Origin: Hermatobates lingyangjiaoensis
Taxonomy: Eukaryota > Arthropoda > Insecta > Hemiptera > Hermatobatidae
Reading direction: 5' to 3'
Length of the DNA: 64,000 nucleotides
NCBI GenBank assembly: GCA_026182355.1
Contig: JAPFBL010000308.1
Location: 248,001-312,000, forward strand
How positions within the stretch are numbered: the stretch's first letter is position 1; every line of letters starts with the position of its first letter. Shown here piece by piece: positions 54,770 to 64,000 of the stretch. The notes beneath the pieces are model-generated. The model was not told the origin of the DNA. It saw only the letters and a list, made by a program, of their open reading frames with translations, and made no database searches. Position numbers and translations under genes: made by a program.

Positions 54770-55350
54770 AAGATATAGTTACCGGGAAGACGTACCTTAC
54801 GATACCTTAGATACTACTAAGGTAGTAGAGGTGAATTTCTACTATCTCAGCAGCAGAATAAGGACTTTAGTCAGATTATTTTCATGCAGGAAAGTATGAA
54901 TTCATTTTTTTTTAATAAGTATAAAGTTACTTATAGGCACTGTTGTAATTGTATAAGGCATTAAGACATGTGTTTTATTATTTATTTGGCTTTTTACAAA
55001 TATATCTATATATATATAAAAAGATTTCACATAAACAAGTGAAATAATAATCAATGATCAAACCACAATAAGAAATGGGAAAACAAGACAGTTGGGTTTT
55101 TGACTCTAACGAAGATCGCTTGTTACAGTTGAAAGATGTTAGTCTTGTTTTCCCATTTCTTATTGTGGTTTTACCATATATATATATATATATTATAGTT
55201 CACACAAGAAAAACAAATAAAAAACACAAAAAAACATGTTTTATGTTTATTCTACTTAAACTATATAATGTTAAAGAAAATTGATATATACTACACCTGA
55301 TCCGACTATTTTCGACAACAACAATAGGATATTTTAATCATGAATCGAAA
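54770..55350. repeat. Right arm of the inverted segmental duplication
   Basis: The reverse complement of 51960-52620 in pieces: 54770-54972 and 55292-55350. It is interrupted by a (TA)n plus family A insertion (55000-55200) and by unmatched AT-rich sequence. It preserves the empty SINE site 'acttataggcactgttgtaa'. Confidence 0.7.
55018..55176. repeat. PLE family A inverted pair
   Basis: The left arm 55018-55090 stops before the core; the right arm (55091-55176) has CUAACGA (G5 changed) and GAAAGATGTTAGTC. (TA)n on both sides. Confidence 0.75.
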
Positions 55351-55871
55351 GTTTATGAAAAAAATGTATATTTTTTGCAGTTGACAGTCCTTTAGGTGCT
55401 GCACTCTTAGGTGACATAGGACACATACCAAGGGTGCCAGGGTAGCTTAGTGTCTGGTATATCCGGACAAAATGTAATCGTGAACATTTGCTATCAAACT
55501 CTATGGTCAAAGTATTATCGAACTCATGAGAGAATCTTTTTTACGATTTCATGATATTAAAGAGGCAAAATCGATTATATTCATTATAACAAAATTTAAA
55601 TCATTTATTAAGAATATATATGAAAATTCATGTCACTGAAATATGTAATATGAAATTTAGAGCTTTATTTCTCACCAGAAGACCGGGTTCAAATTAGTAC
55701 GTCTTTTAGCATAAAGAAAAATACTTATAATATCCCTTTACATGTTTTAAAATTACCGAAATTCAGTGTGAAAGCTTACAAGACCTATACGACTAAAGCG
55801 AAAATTAAAGAAATTAGTCTTGTCTCATTTATAACCATTATTTGTTAGCAGATTAATTTTTAAATTTTCTC
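55351..55871. other. No gene seen
   Basis: AT-rich; no supported feature. Confidence 0.4.
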
Positions 55872-56148
55872 CTTAGTGGCTCTGGACTGGTTTATCTGGA
55901 GTTCAATACTCATTCTAGCACTGGATTTATTCTTGTAGGACATGAATAAATCTGAACTCGTTGTCCCTAGGAAAGGACGTTAAGCCGTCGATTCCGAGCC
56001 TGTACTCGTTAAAGATTCCTACTCTAAATATACTTGAGCTAAAAACAATTTAGGACTTTCAATGTAGAAAGTTCATTGCTTGGCATCACAAAGGGTCAAT
56101 GTTCAGCCTATGTGTATTCCCTTGTAGGCTTCCACTACAACCTAACCC
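55872..56148 (+). mobile_element. Decayed tRNA-derived SINE
   Basis: The tRNA head is nearly unrecognisable, but the body words 'ggacatgaataaatctgaac', 'ggacgttaagccgtcgattc' and 'aaagggtcaatgttcagcct' place it in the family. Much older than the other copies. Confidence 0.7.
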
Positions 56149-56645
56149 AACATAGGACAAATACCTCTTTTGCACGGCCGTCTCAGTGGGTTAGTTGGTT
56201 TCTTATCTCGACCACAGATACGTATCTTCGATTCTATTAACCCTTGATTGTTGTTTTTTTGTTCAAAAAGAAATTCGGTTAGCAAAAAAGCGACCAGTTC
56301 AATTGTTCTCTTTTCAGTAACATCTGCAGTAACACCAAACAAAACAAGCACACCAAATTGAAAATATTACCATCAAAAACCAAAACTTTTATTTCAAAAA
56401 CCACTCGCGTTTCAACATATATGCAATTTATATTTAATATAAAAAAAATTGAGAAAACTTTTGAGTAAAGGTAAAAAAATGGGTTTTCCTATGACTGGTT
56501 TATACCCAAGTGCGTGTAATACCTCTGCACGTCATGCGATTTGCTTGTTTATCGTATACTTATCCTATTTTAACTTTCAATGTTTACAACTTTTGCTTGT
56601 TTGTGTTGTGTGACAGTCGAATATCTTCATTACTAGTGATATTAT
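56149..56645. other. No gene seen
   Basis: The minus frame 56142-56351 overlaps the SINE end and has no motif. Confidence 0.4.
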
Positions 56646-56647
56646 AG

Positions 56648-56990
56648 GGGGGTCAGGTTAGCTCAGTGGTTACGTGCTCGCCTCTGAACTTATAGGACCG
56701 GGGTTCGATCCTCACCTGGCCCTCCATTTATTCACGCAGAGAGTGAATAAATGTAGCCGTCGTCCCTACAGAGAAGATTACTTTTTTTAAACGTTGGTCC
56801 GAGCACTGTACGATGTCAGTACAGGTACTCGTTCAAGATCCCTACTAAATACATTTGAGTTAGGCAAAATTTAGTACTCCCACTGTGAATCAATCTTCAT
56901 TGTTGTGTGTATTTCACTTTTAAAGGGCCATATGCTCTGCCTAGTAGTGTTCCCTTGTGGAACTGCCATTTTCTGCAAACTAACTAACTA
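56648..56990 (+). mobile_element. tRNA-derived SINE (diverged)
   Basis: Head GGTCAGGTTAGCTCAGTGGT with B box GGTTCGATCCT. The body has several small insertions (T run at 56783; duplicated 'gtcagtacaggtac'). The tail has decayed to 'ctgcaaactaactaacta'. Confidence 0.85.
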
Positions 56991-57131
56991 TGATTTGATA
57001 AAGAACTATACTTTCATTCTTCAATGATTTTGCAAAAAAATTATTATGTTTAATTTCAGATTATAAACAGAACAGTTTCCATAATGAATTTTTTCTTTTA
57101 TGTAAGATTATTTTATAAATGAACAGTATTT

Positions 57132-57198
57132 AATAAAATAAATTATATTTTAATTACAAATTTAATAATCAAATAAATCTACAATCAAACTCGTGGAT
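57132..57198 (+). repeat. 67-bp direct repeat, copy 1
   Basis: 'aataaaataaattatatttt...tcgtggat' is repeated with one change at 58742-58808, 1.6 kb away, bracketing the 184-bp array and the candidate exon. Confidence 0.85.
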
Positions 57199-57431
57199 CA
57201 ATTGAATCAATGAATTTATTATTATGAAGCAAGGAGTATGTTTTCAATACAAATAAGACCAACGGATACAGTTTATCGAATAATGACTGAATTAGTTCAC
57301 TCTTTACTGGGTGATCAGAAATTTAAAACTTTTCAGAAAAGTTTCATTGTTTGGAATCCCGGTTTTGAGAACAATACAAAGTAGTTCAACTAATAATACA
57401 CCTGCTGATATAGGTTTTCATATAAAGTTCT

Positions 57432-57982
57432 TTATTTTGTTAATTATATCATATCACAGTTAAGCTATTTTAGCTTGAAGTCAACGGTCATCAACTAGTG
57501 ATTTTGATCTTGATTTGTCAGTATGCTGGTTGTAGGACCAACCCATTTCAATTCTTACAGTTTTATGTGGGAGATTTTATGGGAGTAGACGTAAATCCGT
57601 TCGTCTCAAACTTCATTATTTTGTTAATTATATCATATCACAGTTAAGCTATTTTAGCTTGAAGTCAACAGTCATCAACTAGTGATTTTGATCTTGATTT
57701 GTCAGTATGCTGGTTGTAGGACCAACCCATTTCAATTCTTACAGTTCTATGTGGGAGATTTTACGGGAGTAGACGTAAATCCGTTCGTCTCAAACTTCAT
57801 TATTTTGTTAATTATATCATATCACAGTTAAGCTATTTTAGCTTGAAGTCAACAGTCATCAACTAGTGATTTTGATCTTGATTTGTCAGTATGCTGGCTG
57901 GTAGGACCAACCCATTTCAATTCTTACAGTTTTATGTGGGAGATTTTACGGGAGTAGACGTAAATCCGTTCGTCTCAAACTT
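57432..57982 (+). repeat. 184-bp tandem repeat, three copies
   Basis: Units start at 57432, 57616 and 57800 ('ttattttgttaattatatca'), each ending 'ccgttcgtctcaaacttca'. They differ by only a few bases, so the triplication is recent. No long frame. Confidence 0.95.
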
Positions 57983-58341
57983 ATGTTTGTACTAGAAACT
58001 CATGAAGGATTCTTGACTCGAAATAACTTGTGTAAGACAAAATTGAAAACTCCCGATTTAGAATTTACCTTGTAGTATAGCTCGACATTAACTGAAATAA
58101 GCGTAACATAAACTGAGTCACAATTACAATGTCTTCAACAGTATGATATCTCTAATCAAACTTTAATTATAAGTGATTGCAAATGAAAATGCTAAGTATC
58201 TATATTAACATATGATCGATGAAAATAAAGTTTAATGTTTATAACCTGTTAATTGAAATTGTTTAGATGTTTCCAAAATTGATTAGTTGAAGTCGAAAAC
58301 TATGAAGACATTTAAAAAACAACTCCATCTTACTAAATTAG

Positions 58342-58539
58342 AAGCAGAAAGTGTTATAGATGCCGCATTGATGATCCTCGAAACATCACCGCCTCTCTTT
58401 CTCTGGGGAAAACTAGTTTTAGGTTTCCTTACATTAGAAAACCACTAAAGGAAATAATTCGTTTGTATATGCGCTGTGTTCTGGAAATTCCAGGTTTGTA
58501 TCCAGCCTTGAAAAGAGCAGTGGGCAGCCTGACTGATAT
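58342..58539 (+). CDS. Candidate internal exon of an unidentified host gene
   Basis: A 198-nt stretch open in one frame lies between an acceptor-like 'actaaattag' and a consensus donor GTAAGT (58540). Product in pieces: SRKCYRCRIDDPRNITASLS, GKTSFRFPYIRKPLKEIIRL, YMRCVLEIPGLYPALKRAVG, SLTD. The codons are mixed and GC content is higher than in the flanks. It starts and ends in the same phase, so it could be skipped without a frameshift. No family is recognised. A second overlapping frame from ATG at 58312 (48 codons) is a competing reading. The acceptor lacks a long pyrimidine tract. A relic of an unknown transposon is the main alternative. Confidence 0.35.
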
Positions 58540-58741
58540 GTAAGTCTTGAGTCTTTTTAATTTAATAAGAAAAATCTTAAAGCAGCATATTTCAACTTTT
58601 AATAAACACTACCAATACGAATTTTTATAGAAGCCCCACAATTCTATTAGTTACATTATATTGCAGATCATACTTTTTTGGACAAATATTAAAACAGTAC
58701 ACCTATTTTTTTATTGTAAATTTAAATAAATACCACTATTG

Positions 58742-58808
58742 AATAAAATAAATTATATTTTAATTACAAATTTAATAATCAAATAAATCTACAATCAAAT
58801 TCGTGGAT
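58742..58808 (+). repeat. 67-bp direct repeat, copy 2
   Basis: Same as 57132-57198. The SINE below begins at the very next base, so the match ends exactly at the SINE border. Confidence 0.85.
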
Positions 58809-59137
58809 AGGTTAGGTTAGGTTACAGTGGCAGTCCCACAAGGGAACACACCTAGGCCAAGCATTGGCCCTTTGTGATACCACACAATGAAGATTGATTC
58901 TACAGTGGGAGTCCTAAATTTTGCCTAACTAAAGTGTATTTAGAGTAGGGATGTTTAACGAGTACCTGACATCGTACAGGCTCGGGACCGACGGTTTAAC
59001 ATCCTTCTCCGAGGGACGGAGATTTATGTTATGTCATATTTATTCATCTCCCGCGTGAATAAATCGAGGGCCAGGTAAGGATTGAACCCCGGTCCTATCA
59101 GTTCAGAGGTGAGCACGTAACCACTGAGCTAGCCTAA
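58809..59137 (-). mobile_element. tRNA-derived SINE
   Basis: Minus copy with tail AGGTTAGGTTAGGTTACAGT and a tRNA head to GAGCTAGCCT. It has an internal change 'gagatttatgttatgtcata' near 59020. No TSD is seen on either side. Confidence 0.85.
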
Positions 59138-60619
59138 ATAATAAGCTATCGCTCCTAAACTATTTTCAGAACATGAAATATACTGTTCACTTACATGTTC
59201 ATAATTGATAATACTTCATATGTGTCAGAATGAGATAGAACAATGGTGATTTGGGTCGTTACAAAATTTGAATACAGTTCTTGTAGCTCAGAGGATTTAT
59301 TGCTTTTGTTTTGTTATTCATTACTCTAGAAAACACTTGATTGCAGAGATAACTTTTTGCCTTTGCAACAACTTTTTTGTCAAGCGGTTTACGGAACACT
59401 TTATTGCAATTCCAGGACTAAAACTCACAAAGCAGGGTCGTTACGCTTTCCTTTCTAACATGCTTTAGTAAATATTGTTCACGTTAGAGTTACAACCGAA
59501 AATTACAAAACAGCCTTGTCTTGAAAAAATTTGTTTTTACGCTACAGTTTACACCATTCGATGAATTAAAATGATATGATAATATAATATAATATAATAT
59601 GATAATAACTCGTTTTATTACCCTTTTTTTCATGAACTACTAATTCTAGAGAGTGTTAATTTTCTAGTTAATATAAAACTCATAATAACCATTAATTGGA
59701 AAAAATTTAATTTTTTGTTCACTATGAGTCAGTTTTGGATCAAATGTAAAAAATTTTTACTTAAAATTAAATCATAGAAATGGAGTACACGAAACTAATC
59801 ACACCGTCTCGTCGAACGAAACATGAAAATGAAATCCAAACTATTTCCTTAGAGGAGAATGACCTCTCCAGTTTCTGGTGAGGTTTCTGCTAAAAAAAAG
59901 GAGTATAATGGTATATTTTTTATAATTAGAATATGTTTAATTTTGCATAAAACATATACATTTTGCAAAGGACATTAAATTTTTCTACTTAAATACAGAT
60001 TTTGACGATTATAAAAAGCAGTAAAAACACATAACTCAACTTTGAATATACAATTTTTTTGGCTTTTGTTTAACTTAAAAGTAAACCTTTATCAAACACA
60101 AGCCAAAAAAAAAAAATTTATTGAAACCATAAAATATTTAAAATAAAACCTTGAATAGCTTTCAACGAGTTGATTAGATATGTAAAACTATTAAATATTT
60201 GACACTATTAAAATATTGAATTTGTGACTTTGAATGCACCCTCATCTACCCTACTGGGAAATACTTGAGTTCTTTGGAGTAAATAATGTTAAATATAATT
60301 ATTAGCGTAATGGTAGGCATGTATAACATATATATATATGAAAATTTCATTATTTATATCATAGTAGATGATATATTTTACAGATAAATACATTTAAAGG
60401 ATACTTTTTAGGTTCGTAGCAAACAATTACTCATTTTTTAGTTGGTTACTAGAAAGCAAAAAAAGAAAAGTTGGTTGAATGACAAAGGAAAAAGAATAGT
60501 TTTCAAATTTATACGGTTTTACAGGTCTTGAACCCTTTTTCAATTTTGCGTGCATGTTAAAAACGGGTTCTATGGATAATTTTTAAGCACCCCACTTGAC
60601 AAACCTTAATGACATTTCA
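59138..60619. other. AT-rich DNA, no gene
   Basis: A short 'ataat' tandem run at 59578-59605 and a small hairpin (60053-60114, 'ggcttttgtttaactt' / 'caaacacaagcc'). The frame 59268-59468 has no motif. Confidence 0.4.
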
Positions 60620-60686
60620 TATATATATATATATATATATATTTCTTATATATAATATTCTTATATATATATATATATATATATAT
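60620..60686. repeat. (TA)n tracts
   Basis: Two TA runs separated by 'tttcttatatataatattct', bordering the PLE 5' region. Confidence 0.9.
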
Positions 60687-61181
60687 TTCTTAATCTATTT
60701 ATTCTCTATTAGTCCAGTTATATCGTTGACCTTTCAACTCTTTTATTCTAACCGCTTGTTTCTCGTTCTTTATTGACCTTTGACCTTTTCTTTATATTAA
60801 ACTGTACTATCCTTTTAATCTATTTATAGCAATGACTAAACTTGAGTCATAGATTTTAATTTAACATGTCACTGGGCCTTTCTTGAATTTCTTGGACTTT
60901 CAACTCTTTTATTCTAACCGCTTGTTTCTCGTTCTTTATTGACCTTTGACCTTTTCTTTATATTAACCTGTACTATCCTTTTAATCTATTTATAGCAATG
61001 ACTAAGCATGAGTCATCGATTTTAATTTAACATGTCACTTGGCCAACTCCTTTTCCAGTTGAACCCTGTTAACAGGAGGTTAGTTCGTAGGATCGAATCT
61101 CTCAGTCTTAAGATCGTGAATGCCGAGACTGCGGTTAATTTTAATGATACTTGTTTAAAAGAGGATCTGCTGCCTATTTAT

Positions 61182-61185
<4 letters not shown>
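60687..61185 (+). pseudogene. PLE N-terminal fragment with tandem-duplicated 5' UTR
   Basis: The leader occurs twice in direct order (about 60733-60880 and 60897-61047), joined at 'ttgaatttcttgga'. The second copy continues to ATG at 61032: MSLGQLLFQLNPVNRRLVRR, SLKIVNAETAVNFN, CLKEDLLPIYNN, then (TA)n. A partial tandem start is typical of PLE insertions. Confidence 0.8.
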
Positions 61186-61229
<44 letters not shown>

Positions 61230-61500
61230 CAGTTCAAAATTGAAGATAGGTAGCACACAAACTAAAGAAACACACTTACAAACTCAAATTTTCGGCCAAT
61301 CCGTCTTCAGGAGAAAAGAAAAGACCAAGCACGTTGTAGACGCAACGGCTAGTAACCCGTTGGGAACGTGCTTGGTCTCCCTTTCTCTTTTCTCCTGAAG
61401 ACGGATTGCCCAAAAATTTGAGTTTGTAAATGTGTTTCTTTACTTTGTGTGCTACCTATCTTCAATTTTGCCCACTGCTCAGCGAAGCCTTCGTTATTCC
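61230..61500. repeat. PLE-like terminal repeat, inverted pair (J-related)
   Basis: 'attgaagataggtagcacac' (left) and 'gtgctacctatcttcaattt' (right) are inverse. The core 'ctcctgaagacggattgccc' keeps CUGAAGA, but GAAA is changed to AAAA. The centre has 'gcacgttgtagacgcaacgg'. It follows the PLE 5' fragment across (TA)n. Confidence 0.65.
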
Positions 61501-61639
61501 GCCAATGGTTATAGAGGTTGCACAGAGGTCCCTCTGTGAATTAAGATTATTGGCAGAAAACTCGGGCCTCACTTTGTAGTGAACTCCTGTTCCCTTTCTA
61601 TTATTGTTTTTTGTGGTGGTGGTTTTATATATATATATA

Positions 61640-61810
61640 TATATATATAATTATGTTGACACAAAAAATTCTTAGTGTTCTCACTGAGTGAGTTTCTGTT
61701 TCTCACAGAAACAGAAACTAACTACATATTTCGATGTCCTAGTCATCAGGAAGATAGAAACGAGTCGCTCCGCAGGCAGACAACGTCTCCTGCGGAGTCG
61801 TTATATATAT
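61640..61810 (-). repeat. PLE-like terminal fragment, additional family
   Basis: On the minus strand: TCTTCCTGATGACTAGGACA, TCGAAATATGTAG; core CUGAUGA, stem III AUAU, weak stem II. Small inverted words ('agtttctgtttctcacagaa', 'tccgcaggcag...ctgcgga'). (TA)n on the left. Confidence 0.5.
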
Positions 61811-62684
61811 AGTTATTGGTGTGATAAAATATCAGTATTTTGAGTAACACATGTGAAACAGTATAATTGACATTATTTTACATAATAATCTTAAAAAAAT
61901 GATTTTATTCCGCTATTCTGGAATAAAATTGAATTGAAATTGAAATTACTTACAATATGTGGTCCTAATATTTTTTCAAAAAAAATGTCATAAAATTATA
62001 TTATTATAAGAGGAAACATTGCACTAAAATATATTGCAACTATTAAGTTTCTCCTGTAGTAGAATATCATTTTCTTATAAAATTACTCATTTTGGTGAAA
62101 TTGATAAAATAGATATAGTCTTATTAAAAAAATCAATAAATTGAATTTATTGCCAATGAGTTTGATAATATGTTTAATTTTTTGTAAAAATTGGTTTAGA
62201 ATGCTGCAGATTTTTCATGTATTCTTGCTGTAAATATTGCAATAAATCTCCGCAGTATAGCTCATGATAAGATATAATCATGCAAATATCCGAATAAGGC
62301 ATTATTATGGCAGAAAAAAGAATGGTTCAACTTGAGAAGAAATAATCAATGATTGGCAAAAAAAAATGCCTCAAACATGGATTTTAATTCTAATCCAAAC
62401 GATACAAGAAGCAAAGAGGGGGGAACAAAGTTAACTCAATTATAAGCCGACTAAAAGTCGTATAATTAATCTACTTATGAAAGAAAATCTCTGAATAAAG
62501 GGAAAATTTGACGAAAACGAAAAATGAAAAACCTGGAATGGATTGCTCTACTTCACTATACATAAACCAATTACAACACATGATAATGGTCAATCAATTT
62601 AAATAATTGTTTTAGTATAATGTAGGTACTTTTTATCAATTATGATGAAAATAATTGCTTGGAATCATCCGTTTTAAACGTATA
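61811..62684. other. AT-rich DNA, no gene
   Basis: No supported feature. Confidence 0.4.
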
Positions 62685-62815
62685 ATGCTTCGTCCTATTT
62701 TCGAGTCTTTTCCTGATGACGAAAAACAGTTCGAAATTCTGTATTTAGTAGCCGAGTATTTTATATTTTTTCTGTGTCGTGTTTTGTGTAATTTAAAGTT
62801 ATGTATTAAGAATAT
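62685..62815 (+). repeat. PLE-like family M fragment
   Basis: 'ttcctgatgacgaaaaacag' TTCGAAATTCTG, then 'tctgtgtcgtgttttgtgta' and 'aatttaaagtta', matching 53143-53305. Stem II is worn; stem III changed. Confidence 0.6.
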
Positions 62816-62844
62816 ATAAAATTTATAATATATACATATATATA

Positions 62845-63046
62845 TGATCAAACCACAATAAGAAATGGGAAAACAAGACTAAGATCTTTCAACCGTAACA
62901 AGCGGTCTTCGTCAGAGTCAAAAACCCAACTCTGGGTTTTTGACTCTGACGAAGACTGCTTGTTACAGTTAAAAGATCTTAGTCTTGTTTTCCCATTTCT
63001 TATTGTGGTTTGATCATGATTGTTATTTCACGTGTTTATGTGAAAT

Positions 63047-63050
<4 letters not shown>
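62845..63050. repeat. PLE family A inverted pair
   Basis: The left arm is intact (minus CTGACGA). The right arm core is CUGACGA with stem II changed (GACUG). AGATCT and TAGTC are intact. (TA)n follows (63051-63080). Confidence 0.8.
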
Positions 63051-63080
<30 letters not shown>

Positions 63081-63084
<4 letters not shown>

Positions 63085-63232
63085 TAAATAAAATTATCGT
63101 GATGTCGTATCACAATAAACGTGTCGTTACGCGTCTTCAGAGCGACTCACGTCTGTCTTCTTGATGACGAGACAAATCGAAATATAGTTGTGAGTTTCAG
63201 TGTTTCTTTTTATGTGTCTATCAGACAAAAAT
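63081..63232 (+). repeat. PLE-like terminal fragment (M-related)
   Basis: 'tcttgatgacgagacaaatc' GAAATATAG: core UUGAUGA, two-bp stem II, stem III AUAU; end 'cagtgtttctttttatgtgt'. Confidence 0.5.
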
Positions 63233-64000
63233 CTTAGCTAATAAATTACTTTTTACACTAATAACAAATTAAAGCAGTGACTAATCGAAACATTAAATAC
63301 ATGAAATAAATTAGTAACATTATCTGATGGATGATTAAGTTAACGATGAATTCGTTACTTCATGGGTGAAGTAGACTTAAATAGTTTTTTTTTTTTTATA
63401 TTCTCAATGTTTTTACTTATGATTTAAGAGATTAGAAAGATATAAAACAAGTGGAAAGTAACTGTTGACCTTTTCATGTTGGCCCATATAATAATAAAAA
63501 ATGCATGACATTTCTATCATGTATATTCACATAAGAACAATTATAAATCAAACATTTCAAGTCACGATATTAACTAGAAGGTAAAAGAAAATTAGTAATT
63601 TTTTTTTGTATAAAGTAAAATAATCATTTCTATGATGTAATATTACTCAAAACTAACAAGTCTCCTCTTCTCACTAAGGGCTCTATATCTGACGAATGAC
63701 ATTACGATCTGTCAACGGTGTGATTTTTGAGTGATAACAACATTTAAGCCGCAAGCACTGAAAATAGCGCTAGACTACAGAAAAAGATGAAAATATTACA
63801 TACAAGTATTTCTCGTCTTTTGGTAAATTATCAGAAAAAAAAATAAGACTGGTGATCAGTAAAATGTTTGATCATTTCAAATATAGAACATGTTTCTTTT
63901 AGAATAGAGTTAAAAATAAGAATTAGAGAATATAAAATTATCAATCAACTTTCAGTGTTTACATAAGCTTTATTATCGTGTATGCTCAACTTTCAAAGTT
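63233..64000. other. AT-rich DNA, no gene
   Basis: No coding frame or repeat recognised up to the window end. Confidence 0.45.

Overview
This is a stretch of eukaryotic (animal) nuclear DNA, strongly AT-rich by eye, with almost no host coding sequence. It is packed with transposable-element debris, microsatellites and satellites. Spliced-type exon borders, tRNA-headed SINEs, mariner and hAT elements and abundant Penelope-like elements (PLEs) rule out a bacterial origin. SINE ends of the form AACCTAACCTAACC, the mariner type and an arthropod-like initiator suggest an arthropod, probably an insect. The species cannot be fixed from the sequence.

Host genes: the best candidate is a first coding exon on the minus strand (15779-15864): a 28-codon signal peptide running straight into a GTAAGT donor. 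A second, weaker candidate is an internal exon on the plus strand (58342-58539) with AG/GTAAGT borders. No complete host gene is present.

Mobile elements: PLEs dominate. The longest piece is a reverse transcriptase (YVDD) plus GIY-YIG endonuclease fragment (17039-18121, minus) followed by its own 3' end (16759-17038). That 3' end is the source of about 15 short 'family A' repeats across the window. Other PLE-type terminal families (here called B to N) recur at about 0.6, 4, 6.7, 12, 21-25, 27, 36, 39-43, 46, 48-50, 53-54 and 61-63 kb. Nearly all are arranged as inverted pairs, many flanked by (TA)n. About ten fragments encode the same PLE N-terminus and break off at one of two codons inside (TA)n. 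A second PLE subfamily (34466-35900) carries eight in-frame 12-residue repeats next to its RT domain. Non-PLE elements: eight tRNA-derived SINE copies, a hAT-like element with a perfect 8-bp target duplication (2691-3347), an inverted-duplicated mariner (44333-45271), a Tc1/mariner-type hairpin MITE (46452-46705) and two non-LTR tails (9320-9710; 47508-48090).

Satellites: an 84-bp/42-bp family (12454-13672), a 47-bp palindromic family (19622-20000) and three copies of a 184-bp unit (57432-57982). An inverted segmental duplication (about 51960-52620 versus 54770-55350) provides a pre-insertion site for one SINE.

Main observation: the PLE terminal families, although different in sequence, share one architecture: CUGANGA (or a decayed form), a small hairpin, GAAA, then a 4-6 nt self-complementary stem III (AGAUCU, ACGCGU, ACGU, ACCGGU, AGCGCU, AGGCCU, AUAU, AAUU). 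This fits type I hammerhead ribozymes with a stem III that can pair between two molecules. PLE hammerheads are known. The number of families side by side, the varied palindromic stem III and the (TA)n-bridged modular layout deserve a closer look.
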